A stretch of 64,000 nt of DNA from NCBI RefSeq assembly GCF_000718985.1, contig NZ_JODL01000001.1, positions 62,001 to 126,000 on the forward strand. The letters run 5' to 3'. This DNA is from Streptomyces megasporus. Its GTDB lineage: Bacteria; Actinomycetota; Actinomycetes; Streptomycetales; Streptomycetaceae. Position 1 is the stretch's first letter, and the number at the start of each line of letters is the position of its first letter. A program made the translations under genes and the position numbers. The notes below the pieces were generated by a model. The model did not search any database and was not told the DNA's origin. It was given only the letters and a program-made list of their open reading frames with translations. Shown one piece after another: positions 9,765 through 18,649 of this stretch.

Positions 9765-10190
9765 GAGGGGCCGCTCCGGCCCTCGGGTTCCCGCCCTTCG
9801 CCGCCGCCGGGTCCTCCCCGGTGGGAAGTCCCCGGAGAGGTCCCGGCCGGGAGCCGCCGCGAGCGCCTGTCCGACTCCGGGTTCTCGGGTGACGTGCGTC
9901 TCGCCCGCCCGCACACCCACACCGCCCGGCAGACCGCGCCGGACGGTGCGGGCGGGACCCGGACCGGCTTCCCCGAAGGGCCGGCGAGGCCCTGTCCCCC
10001 CTGCCCCTCGTGCCTGCCCGAGCGGCAGGGCCGGTCACCGGCGTTCCGGCTGTTCGGCGGCAGGGCCCCGCCCAGGGGCACGAGCGCTCCGGTCGCTGCT
10101 GTTCTTCACCGCTCCGGCCAGGTCGGGTGCGGGGGCCGTCACCGGGAAGCGGGTCCGCGCCGGTGCGACGGGTGGTGCGACAGGTGGTGG
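9765..10190. other. Gap between sdaA and the PBP2 remnant
   Basis: About 425 bp between the 3' ends of two convergent genes. The open frames crossing it on both strands give low-complexity Arg/Gly/Pro-rich products without recognisable motifs. I see no RNA gene or repeat. It marks the junction between the core operon and the beta-lactam region. Confidence 0.5.
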
Positions 10191-11856
10191 TCAGTCCTTC
10201 CTCCCCGGCGTCGCGGCCGTGGGCGGGGCGGTGATCGAGCCGTCGGGGCCGATGGTGGGGAGGGCCTTGTGCGGGGTGGGCAGCAGGGCCTTGCGAGGGT
10301 CGATCGTGCCGTCGGGAGAGACGCCGTACAGGGCGCTGTAGATGTTGCGGACTGCAGGGGCCGATGCTCCGGAGCCCGTGCCGCCCTGGGAGATCGTCAT
10401 CACCACCGCGTAGTCCTCGGTGTACGCGGCGAACCACGACGTCGTCTGCTTGCCGTGGACCTCGGCCGTGCTGGTCTTGGCGTGCAGCGGAATCCTCTCC
10501 TGAGGCCAGCCGCGGAAGCGCCAGTCGGCCGAGCCGCGCGTGACGACGCCTGCGAGGGCCTCGTCGACGGCCTCGCGGGTGGCCTCCGTCATGGGGAGCC
10601 TGCCGTGCGCCTTCGGCCTGATCTCCCGCACCTTCCTGCCGTCGGGGCTGACGATCGCCTTGCCGACCGTGGGGGTGTGGAGGGTGCCGCCGTTGGCGAT
10701 CGCCGCGTAGACCACGGCCATCTGGAGGGGGGTGACCAGGGTGTCGCCCTGGCCGATGGAGTAGTTGACGGCGTCACCGGCGCGCAGCAGGTTGCCCTCG
10801 CGGCAGTTCTCGTGGGCGACCCTCTCGGCGTAGCTCCCGTCCTTCCTGCCGTACTCGCACCAGGCGTCCTTGTTGGCCTCCCAGTACCGCTGCTTCCACT
10901 TCCGGTCGGGGACGCGGCCGGCGGCCTCGTCGGGCAGGTCGATGCCGGTCGGCCGGCCCAGGCCGAAGTCGTGGGCCGTCCTGTGGAACCAGTCCCGCGC
11001 CTCGTCGTGCGGGCGGAGCCCGCCGTCCTTCTTCCACTCCTCGTGGGCGAGCCGGTAGTAGACCGTGTCGCAGGACACCTCCAACGCACGGCCCAGCGAG
11101 ATCGGGCCGTGGTCCTCCGATTCGAAGTTCGTGAAGGTGCGGCCGCCGATCGTGTACGAGCTCGAGCAGTCGTACGGCCCCTCGAACGAGTGGCCCGCGT
11201 TGACTGCGGCCGTCGTCGACACGACCTTGAAGATGGAGCCGGGGGCCGACAGGCCCTGGATCGCCCGGTTCAGGAGCGGGTGGTTGGACTTCTTCCCGGT
11301 GAGCTCGGCGTAGTCCTCGGCGGAGATGCCGCCGACCCACGCGTTCGGGTCGTACGCCGGGTTGGACGCCATGGCGACGACCCGCCCCGTCCTGGCCTCC
11401 AGCACCACGACCGCGCCCGCGTCCGCCTCGTAGTTCCGGCGGGTGTTGCGGTCCCACTCCTTGCGAGCGGCCTTCATCGCCTCGCTCAGCTCTTTCTCGG
11501 CGACGGCCTGGACGCGGGCGTCGATGGACGTGACGAGGTGGGAACCGGGGCGGGGCGGTTCGCTCTCCATCCGGCCGACGACCCGGCCGAGGTTGTCGAC
11601 CGCGTAGCGGGTGAGGCCGGCCCTGCCACGCAGGTACCGGTCGTAGCTGCGCTCCAGGCCGGAGCGGCCGATCTGGTCGGAGCTGAGCAGCGGCGAGTCG
11701 CCGTCCTTGGTCTCCTCGATCTCCTCGTCGGTGACGGGGTGGTGGCCTCGTCGGTGATCGGGATGGGCTGGTAGGGCGAGCCGTTCCAGCACGGCTGCGG
11801 CGTCTCCGCGTCGCAGAGGCGGATCTTCTCGGACACCTCCTTGCCAGCCGGTGCCG
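10191..11856 (-). pseudogene. Penicillin-binding protein 2 remnant (MrdA/PBP2 family)
   Basis: A degraded class B PBP. Most of the transpeptidase domain is readable in one frame from 11750 down to 10191, with APGSIFK (active-site serine), SCDTVYY, and NYSIGQGDTLVTPLQMA. Three defects are visible. (1) The membrane anchor and most of the N-terminal dimerisation domain are missing. (2) A short family-typical stretch (EKIRLCDAETPQPCWNGSPY, about 11750-11830) is in another frame. It is joined to the rest by a deletion of about 40-45 codons near 11735-11755 between two copies of TCACCGACGAGG. (3) The KTG motif reads KTS because codon 10470-10472 (minus) is AGC. A shortened protein could still be made, but a working transpeptidase is unlikely. 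Confidence 0.85.
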
Positions 11857-12377
11857 GACCCGTGGGGAACAGCGCCTTTCCGGAATGTTCGACACGCGGA
11901 CCGAGCCTAGGGCGGCGGATCGGGCCCGGCGAAGCCGGTATTCGGTCACTCCTGATCACTCCGCGCGGGCCGGACTGCCGCCCGGCCCGCGGTGACGAAC
12001 CGGGCGGCCGCGGTGAACGGGCGGAACCGCGGGCGAGGTCCCTGTGGAGGTCACCGGCCGGTTCGGCGGCCCGGGCCCCGCCGTGGAACTCGCGCCCAAC
12101 CGTCGGTCCTCGGCCTCATCGGATGGATCCGGACAGACTCGTCTCGTGCGAAGATCTCGACGGGCCGTCGCCGCATGGAACCCGGTCCCGCATGTTGGTC
12201 CGTCTTCTCACATATTGGGCAGACGTAGCCTCCTCCCTACCCGCTTTGATGACCTTTGGGGGTGACTGCGACGGATTAATCTCCCTCCCCCGACACCCCT
12301 TTCCTTTCGTCTCGGGCGTGTCCAGAAGGCGACACATACCATTCAGCAGAAACGAATTTGTACCTAGCCTGTGCCGC
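11857..12377. other. Leader region of the MecA-type PBP gene
   Basis: About 520 bp with no supported gene. The right half (12190-12377) is A+T-richer than the rest of the window. A TAGCCT hexamer (12365-12370) sits 7 bases before the PBP start codon, with TTCAGC 17 bases further upstream. This would give a transcript starting at or next to the ATG, i.e. a leaderless mRNA, which fits the absence of a ribosome-binding site. The promoter call is tentative. Confidence 0.4.
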
Positions 12378-14027
12378 ATGACGCATTCCCGCAGCCATGG
12401 TGATTACGCGCCACCCCATCGACGCCGCCGCCGCGGCCGGATGACCTTCTCGACGATCGCCGCACTGGCCATAACCGCCGGGATCGCTTACTGGGGGTAC
12501 TCCACCCTGGCCACCGACGGGGAAGCGGACGACCCTCAGGTGGTGAACGCGACGAAGGAGCTGCGGAAGTTTCTCGACGCATGGGAGGCGGGCGATGCCC
12601 GGCTGGCCGGTCAATTGACCGATACACCCGATAATGCCGAGTCGCTGATCACGTCCGTCATGACGAACTTAAAACCGTCGAAGACCGAGATCACGACCGG
12701 CGGCGGCGACAGGAAAGCGGAAGGGGAAGTAGAGGTTCCGTTCACGGTGCGGATGGACCTGCCGGGAGCGGGAAAGTACACCTGGGAGTCAAGGGCGAGC
12801 TTACGCGGGGACGACGACCGGTGGAAGGTCGAGTTCCGCACCCAGATGGTGCATCCGCAGATGGTTCCGGGACAGACTCTCGCCCTGAAGTCACGGGAGA
12901 GGGCCGCCATCCTCGACGCCAGGGGCAGGGAGCTCCAGGCGGCCTCCCTCGTCGGGGTCGTCGACGCCGCGACGGGCAAGGGCGTGTCCGGCCTCCAGGC
13001 CCGTTACGACCGGCAGCTCACGGGCGGCACGGGCGCGGCGAAGTCGGTCGTGGTCGTGGACCGCCAGTCGGGCCGGGTCGTCAAGCAGCTCACCGGCACG
13101 GCCGCGAAGGGCGAACCGGTGCGGACGACCATCGACCCGGAGGTCCAACAGGCCGCGGCCGACGCCTTGGACGGGGTGGAGAAGAACGCCGCGATCGTCG
13201 CCGTCGACCCCTCGACCGGCAACATCCTGGCCGTCGCCAACAGGCCGGCGGGCATGAACCGTGCTCTGGAGGGCCGCTACCCGCCCGGTTCGACCTTCAA
13301 GGTGGTGACCGCCGCGGCCCTGCTCGAACAGGGCATGGGTCCCTCGGACCGGGCGGACTGCCCCAAGTTCGCCTACGTCAACGGCCAGCGCTTCGAGAAC
13401 CAGGACCAGTTCGTCCTGCCCGCCGGCTCGACGTTCCGGGACAGCTTCGCGCACTCGTGCAACACCTTCTTCGTCAACTCCCGCGACCGGCTGTCGGACA
13501 CGGCCCTCCGCGACACCGCGGCGGCGTTCGGAGTCGGCGGCACCTGGGATGTGGGCACCGTGACGTACGACGGCAGCGTCCCCGTCCCGGACAATGACAA
13601 CCACAAGGCCGCCTCCACCATCGGGCAGGCCCGGGTGCAGATGTCCCCGCTGGTCATGGCGTCGATCGCGGCCACGGTGAAGGAGGGCGCGTTCAAGCAG
13701 CCCGTCCTGGTGCCCGAGGCCGTGAAGGAGCGGCACGAGGCCACCGCCCGGCTGGACGCCGGCACCGTCGAAGCACTGCGGAGCATGATGCGCGCGACCG
13801 TCACCGAGGGCGCGGGCGAAGCCCTCAGGGGCATCCCCGGTGAACCGCACGCCAAGACGGGCACCGCCGAGTTCGGCACCGAGACCCCTCCCCGCACGCA
13901 CGCCTGGATGATCGGCTACCAGGGCGACCGGAACCTCGCCTGGTCGGTGCTGCTGGAGGACGGCGGCTCGGGCGGTTCCGACGCCGGTCCGATCGCCGCG
14001 AAGTTCCTCAGGAGCCTGACGGGATGA
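12378..14027 (+). CDS. Penicillin-binding protein with MecA-type NTF2-like domain
   Basis: A 549-residue class B PBP. Layout: Arg-rich cytoplasmic start (residues 1-21), one membrane anchor (about 24-42), NTF2-like MecA_N domain (about 50-165), short dimerisation/linker region, and transpeptidase domain (about 250-545). Active-site motifs are intact: S305TFK308, S360CN362 and K493TG495. It crosslinks peptidoglycan outside the membrane. Next to the cephamycin activator, the simplest reading is a low-affinity PBP for self-resistance. Two leucine codons are TTA (residues 98 and 142), rare in Streptomyces and read only by the bldA tRNA. The first 450 bp are unusually A+T-rich, suggesting a transferred gene. 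No ribosome-binding site is visible; see the leader entry. Confidence 0.9.
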   Translation: MTHSRSHGDYAPPHRRRRRGRMTFSTIAALAITAGIAYWGYSTLATDGEADDPQVVNATKELRKFLDAWEAGDARLAGQLTDTPDNAESLITSVMTNLKPSKTEITTGGGDRKAEGEVEVPFTVRMDLPGAGKYTWESRASLRGDDDRWKVEFRTQMVHPQMVPGQTLALKSRERAAILDARGRELQAASLVGVVDAATGKGVSGLQARYDRQLTGGTGAAKSVVVVDRQSGRVVKQLTGTAAKGEPVRTTIDPEVQQAAADALDGVEKNAAIVAVDPSTGNILAVANRPAGMNRALEGRYPPGSTFKVVTAAALLEQGMGPSDRADCPKFAYVNGQRFENQDQFVLPAGSTFRDSFAHSCNTFFVNSRDRLSDTALRDTAAAFGVGGTWDVGTVTYDGSVPVPDNDNHKAASTIGQARVQMSPLVMASIAATVKEGAFKQPVLVPEAVKERHEATARLDAGTVEALRSMMRATVTEGAGEALRGIPGEPHAKTGTAEFGTETPPRTHAWMIGYQGDRNLAWSVLLEDGGSGGSDAGPIAAKFLRSLTG

Positions 14028-14063
14028 GGCCCGCGCGCCCTTGACTCCAGGCCGGCTCGCCGA

Positions 14064-14081
14064 CTTCCCGCGCCCGGGAAG
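14064..14081 (+). terminator. Small hairpin after the PBP gene
   Basis: A 7-bp inverted repeat (CTTCCCG/CGGGAAG) with a 4-base loop, 36 bp after the PBP stop codon and before the regulator gene. It is short and lacks a U-tract, so its role as a terminator is uncertain. Confidence 0.35.
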
Positions 14082-14239
14082 CGGTACGGGGGGAACGGCG
14101 CCTCCACCCCCCGCCCCCGTCGGCAGCACCGCACCGCTGGTTCATCCGATCTCCTTCCGAAGAGCTGTCACCAAGGAAGGCACCCGCGCACGTCCGCCCT
14201 CCGGGAAGCGGGCGTGCTCCTTCACGAGAGGGTATCGAC

Positions 14240-15028
14240 ATGAGCATCTGGAACGGCGTGACGATCCGGCTTCTCGGTCCCGTGACCCTTGCACGAGACG
14301 GTGCGCCGATACCCGTGCCGGGGCAGCGCCAGCGGCGTTTCCTGGCCTCGCTGGCCCTGCGGCCCGGGCAGGTCATCTCCAAGGAGGTGCTCAGCGAGGA
14401 CTCCTGGGACGGCGAGCCGCCCCTGACCGTGTCGGGGCAGTTGCAGACCTCGGCCTGGATGATCCGGAAGGCCCTGGTGGAGGCAGGCCTCCCCCGGGAG
14501 ACCCTCGGCTCGCACGACCGGGGCTACGAGCTGCGGGTACCGCCCCGGTCCATCGACCTGTTCGTGTTCCGGGAGACCGTCCGCGAAGCCCGTGACCTGC
14601 ACGCCTGTGGGGAGCACGGGGGGGCGTCCGACCGGCTCGACAGCGCGCTGGCCCTGTGGAGGGGACCCGCCTTCGTCGACATCACCTCCAGCCGGCTGCG
14701 GCTCAAGGCCGAGTCCCTGGAAGCGGAACGGACGGCCGCGGTCGAGCTGCGCGCCCGGATCGACATCGACCTCGGGCGCTACGACGAGGCCATCTCCCGG
14801 CTGTCGGAACTGGTCGACGACGACCCCTTCCGCGAGGACCTCTACGTCAGCCTCATGAAGGCCTATTACGCGGAGGGCCGGCAGGTCGACGCGATCCAGG
14901 TCTTCCACCGGGCGAAGCGGATCCTGCGCGAGCACATCGGGATCGACCCGGGGGCGCGGATGATGAAGGTGATGCAGGCGATCCTGCACCAGGACGAAAA
15001 GTTACTCGGCGTGAGAACCCCGGCATAG
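14240..15028 (+). CDS. ccaR: SARP-family pathway activator (CcaR type)
   Basis: A 262-residue transcriptional activator. It has an N-terminal OmpR-like winged helix (residues about 8-95, ending RGYELRVPP) and a bacterial transcriptional activation domain (about 100-250, with SRLSELVDDDPFREDLY). Length and position match CcaR, the SARP activator of the cephamycin cluster in S. clavuligerus (256 residues, known from the literature). The ATG has GAGAGGG 7 bases upstream. A TTA leucine codon at residue 255 (15002-15004) makes it a likely bldA target. Its expected operators are the two heptad arrays at 15175 and 30053. The symbol is given by cluster context and domain type rather than measured identity. 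Confidence 0.88.
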   Translation: MSIWNGVTIRLLGPVTLARDGAPIPVPGQRQRRFLASLALRPGQVISKEVLSEDSWDGEPPLTVSGQLQTSAWMIRKALVEAGLPRETLGSHDRGYELRVPPRSIDLFVFRETVREARDLHACGEHGGASDRLDSALALWRGPAFVDITSSRLRLKAESLEAERTAAVELRARIDIDLGRYDEAISRLSELVDDDPFREDLYVSLMKAYYAEGRQVDAIQVFHRAKRILREHIGIDPGARMMKVMQAILHQDEKLLGVRTPA

Positions 15029-15174
15029 AGAACCGGGGCGGGAGAACCAGGACGAGAAGAGCGGCCGACAGCGCGCCGGCCCGGGCCGGAGCATTGCCCC
15101 TGTGCATGCTCCGGCCCTTTCCCTTTCCCGGATTAATTACCGGCGACCTTCTCCAGGACTTACCGGGTTTTTAC

Positions 15175-15229
15175 GGAGAGACCTCCGAGAGAGTCGCAAG
15201 AGGGGGCCAAGAGCAGTGCGGGCTAGCAT
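15175..15229 (+). promoter_or_regulatory. SARP operator and promoter of the cmcI unit
   Basis: Four direct heptads with an AGAG core lie exactly 11 bp apart: AGAG at 15177, 15188, 15199 and 15210 (e.g. CGAGAGA, CAAGAGG, CAAGAGC). The last heptad ends 9 bp before a -10 hexamer TAGCAT (15224-15229). SARP proteins are known to bind such helically phased heptads close to the -10. The same array precedes lat. A transcript would start near 15235, so the cmcI start codon must lie downstream of that point. Confidence 0.82.
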
Positions 15230-15269
15230 TGCGGTGTCGAAATGCGGCGCAAACTCATGGGAGAGCGCA

Positions 15270-15983
15270 TTGAACGACTACTCTCGCGAGAAATTCCTGG
15301 ACCTGAACGCTTTCCGGGGGCTGGGCGAGGATCCGGTCTACCGTCCCCCCGTACTGAAGGACCGCCCGCGGGACTGGCCACTCGACCGGTGGGCGGAAGC
15401 GCCGCGCGATCTGGGCTACTCCGATTTCTCCCGCTATCAGTGGAGAGGGCTGCGTCTGCTCAAGGACCCGGAGGCGCAGGCCGCCCTGCACGACCTGCTG
15501 TGGGAATTCCGTCCCCGCACCGTCATCGAACTGGGTGTGTACAGCGGCGGTTCCCTGGTCTGGTTCCGCGACCTGACCCGGCTCATGGGCATCGACTGCC
15601 AGGTCATCGGGATCGACAAGGACCTGTCCCGCTGCCAGATCCCGCCCTCCGAGTTGTCGAACATCGCTCTCCACGAAGCCGACTGCACCGATCTCGGAAC
15701 GCTGGAGAAACTCCTCGGCGACGCCGCCCACCCGCTGGTGTTCATCGACGACGCGCACAGCGACACGTTCAACGTCATGCGGTGGGCCGTCGACCACCTG
15801 CTCCACGAGGGCGACTACTTCATCATCGAGGACATGATCCCCTACTGGCACCGGTACAGCCCGACCCTGCTGGAGGAGTACCTGGCGTCCTTCCGCGACG
15901 TGCTGACCATGGACATGGTGTACGCCAACGCCGGCCCGCAACTGGACCGCGGTGTCTTCCGCCGCTCGGCCGTGAAGGGCTAG
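15270..15983 (+). CDS. cmcI: Cephalosporin 7-alpha-methoxylation methyltransferase CmcI
   Basis: A 237-residue SAM-dependent methyltransferase (CmcI family; 236 residues in S. clavuligerus). With CmcJ it installs the 7-alpha-methoxy group of cephamycins. The SAM motif is VIELGVYSGGS (residues 85-95). The metal-binding acidic residues known in the family fit D160 in FIDDAHS and E187-D188 in IIEDM. I chose the TTG at 15270 because GGGAGAG lies 3 bases upstream and because the promoter's start point (about 15235) rules out the earlier GTG codons at 15216 and 15234. It is the first gene of the SARP-box transcription unit. Confidence 0.92.
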   Translation: MNDYSREKFLDLNAFRGLGEDPVYRPPVLKDRPRDWPLDRWAEAPRDLGYSDFSRYQWRGLRLLKDPEAQAALHDLLWEFRPRTVIELGVYSGGSLVWFRDLTRLMGIDCQVIGIDKDLSRCQIPPSELSNIALHEADCTDLGTLEKLLGDAAHPLVFIDDAHSDTFNVMRWAVDHLLHEGDYFIIEDMIPYWHRYSPTLLEEYLASFRDVLTMDMVYANAGPQLDRGVFRRSAVKG

Positions 15984-15992
15984 GCCGCCGCC

Positions 15993-16865
15993 GTGTCCGC
16001 CGTATCGACCGTCCTGCACTACGCCGCACCGCTGACGCCGGACTCCCCGGACGACGACTGGTGCATCGACGCCCTGTCCCGGCCGCCCGAGGTGATCCTC
16101 AACTTCCGCATGGTCCCGTACGAGGCGACCGTCACGGACCTGCGCGACAGCACCGTGCGGCCCACCCTCGACACCATGGGGTTCGAGAAGGCCGAGGCCC
16201 CCGTGCGGGACGACCACCGCGCCCTGGCGGAGAACTCCGCGCCGGCCCTCGAACGCTACCGGCGGGAGATCGCGGAGCTGCTGACGTCCGTCACCGGGGC
16301 CGGCACGGTGGAGTTCTTCGACGCCACCCTGAGGCGCCAGGACGCCGCCCCCTCCGGCGCGACCCCCCACCAGGCGCCGCACCTGCGCGTCCACGTCGAC
16401 CAGAGTCCGAACAGCGCCCGCGCCCGCGCCGCCCTGCACGGCGGGGAGGGCCGTCGCTTCGACAGGTTCCAGATCGTCAACATCTGGCGGCCCCTGCTCG
16501 AACCCGTCCGCAACTACCACCTCGCCCTGTGCGACTACCGGTCGCTGGACCTCTCCGCCGACCTCGTGGCGACCCGGCTGGAGTTCCCGGAGTGGCTCAA
16601 GGACCGCGAGAGCTACTCCGTGAAGCACAACCCCCGCCACCGCTGGCACTACTGGCGGTCGCTCTCACCCGACGAGGTCCTCCTCTTCAAGTGCTACGAC
16701 AGCGCGAGCCGCGGGCTGGCGCTTGCCGCGGACGGCGTGGAACGCCCCGGGCTGGCCGACGTGGCCGGCCTCTGCCCGCACACGGCGTTCCACGACGAGA
16801 AGGGACCCGACACCGGGCATCTACGAACCTCACTGGAAATGCGCGCCGTACTTTTCTACGACTGA
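15993..16865 (+). CDS. cmcJ: Cephalosporin 7-alpha-hydroxylation partner CmcJ
   Basis: A 290-residue protein of the CmcJ/NvfI-like oxygenase family, which acts with CmcI in 7-alpha-hydroxylation and methoxylation of cephems. Family motifs visible are HVDQSPNSARAR (residues about 133-145), NIWRPLLEPVRNYHLALCD, and the C-terminal VLLFKCYDS and HTAFHDE stretches supplying likely iron ligands. It follows cmcI by 9 bp with a GTG start, so the two are translationally close, as expected of partners. It is slightly shorter than the S. clavuligerus protein. Confidence 0.92.
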   Translation: MSAVSTVLHYAAPLTPDSPDDDWCIDALSRPPEVILNFRMVPYEATVTDLRDSTVRPTLDTMGFEKAEAPVRDDHRALAENSAPALERYRREIAELLTSVTGAGTVEFFDATLRRQDAAPSGATPHQAPHLRVHVDQSPNSARARAALHGGEGRRFDRFQIVNIWRPLLEPVRNYHLALCDYRSLDLSADLVATRLEFPEWLKDRESYSVKHNPRHRWHYWRSLSPDEVLLFKCYDSASRGLALAADGVERPGLADVAGLCPHTAFHDEKGPDTGHLRTSLEMRAVLFYD

Positions 16866-17846
<981 letters not shown>

Positions 17847-17905
17847 CCACTGCCGGCCCGTCCCATCCCGTCCCGGAAGTCCGTTCACACGCGAGGGAAG
17901 AGTCC

Positions 17906-18649
17906 ATGGAATACAGGTCCGACGCCGTCTTCGAGAAGCCTTCCATCTTCCGGGAAGGCGTGCGGGAATACGCGGAGCGCTCGTCCTCCCCGGTCTCGGC
18001 CGAGCTGCGGGAGCTGGAGGAGGAGACCGTCCGGCTCGCCCCCGAGTGGGCGGACATCGCCACCTCCCCCGTACAGGCGACCTTCCTGCAGATGCTGATA
18101 TCCGCCGCCGGCATGAACCGCGTGCTGGAGGTGGGCACCTTCACCGGACACGGCACCCTCGCCATGGCCGCGGCCCTGCCGGAGGACGGTGAGATCGTCA
18201 CCATCGACAGCTACGTCACCGACAAGCGGGCCCAGGAGATCGCCACCCGGGCCTTCTCCCGCAGCCCGCACGGCCACAAGGTCAAGCCCGTGCTGGACGA
18301 CGCGCTCTCCGGCCTCCAGCGCGTCGACGGCGACTTCGACCTCATCTTCCTGGACGCCGACAAACCCAACTACATCAAGTACTTCGAGAGCATCCTCGCC
18401 CGCGACCTCCTCCGCCCCCGCGGTCTCCTGGTGGTCGACAACACCATGTGGGGCGGTGAGGTCCTCGACCCGCGTGACCTGCCGCCCGCCGCGGAGGCGA
18501 GGACCGGCGAGGAGTGGGTGGAGCGCCTGTTCGCCAACTGGGCGCACGACGTGGTCAAGTTCAACCGGCACATGGCGGAGGACCCCCGCGTGCGCACGGC
18601 GCTGCTCACCGTCCACGACGGCATGACCCTCGTCCAGCTTGCGTCGTGA
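17906..18649 (+). CDS. Class I SAM-dependent O-methyltransferase, caffeoyl-CoA type
   Basis: A 247-residue cation-dependent O-methyltransferase (Methyltransf_3 family). The SAM motif is LEVGTFTGHG (74-83). The metal ligands of the plant caffeoyl-CoA enzymes are matched by D150 (FLDADKPNY) and D178-N179 (VVDNTMW). Family members methylate a hydroxyl next to a second oxygen that chelates the metal. No such gene belongs to the standard cephamycin C set. It is 59 bp after cefF and overlaps the acyl-CoA ligase by 4 bp. I infer that it makes the methoxy group of a 3'-acyl side chain, for example by acting on the enol of 4-hydroxyphenylpyruvate, whose enol and carboxylate could chelate the metal as a catechol does. 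Confidence 0.88.
   Translation: MEYRSDAVFEKPSIFREGVREYAERSSSPVSAELRELEEETVRLAPEWADIATSPVQATFLQMLISAAGMNRVLEVGTFTGHGTLAMAAALPEDGEIVTIDSYVTDKRAQEIATRAFSRSPHGHKVKPVLDDALSGLQRVDGDFDLIFLDADKPNYIKYFESILARDLLRPRGLLVVDNTMWGGEVLDPRDLPPAAEARTGEEWVERLFANWAHDVVKFNRHMAEDPRVRTALLTVHDGMTLVQLAS

Noticed and set aside
7818..9920. Long minus-strand frame opposite sdaA and the end of glyA
   Set aside because: Opposite strand carries clear GlyA and SdaA motifs; the antisense product has none.
11841..12377. Upstream extension of the MecA-type PBP by 179 codons
   Set aside because: The extension is Arg/Pro-rich without motifs and would put a membrane anchor in mid-protein; the ATG at 12378 is followed directly by the normal basic start and anchor.
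14028..14239. Autoregulatory SARP operator upstream of the activator gene
   Set aside because: Single AGAG-containing heptads occur (near 14158 and 14225) but not in 11-bp phase and not before a -10 box.
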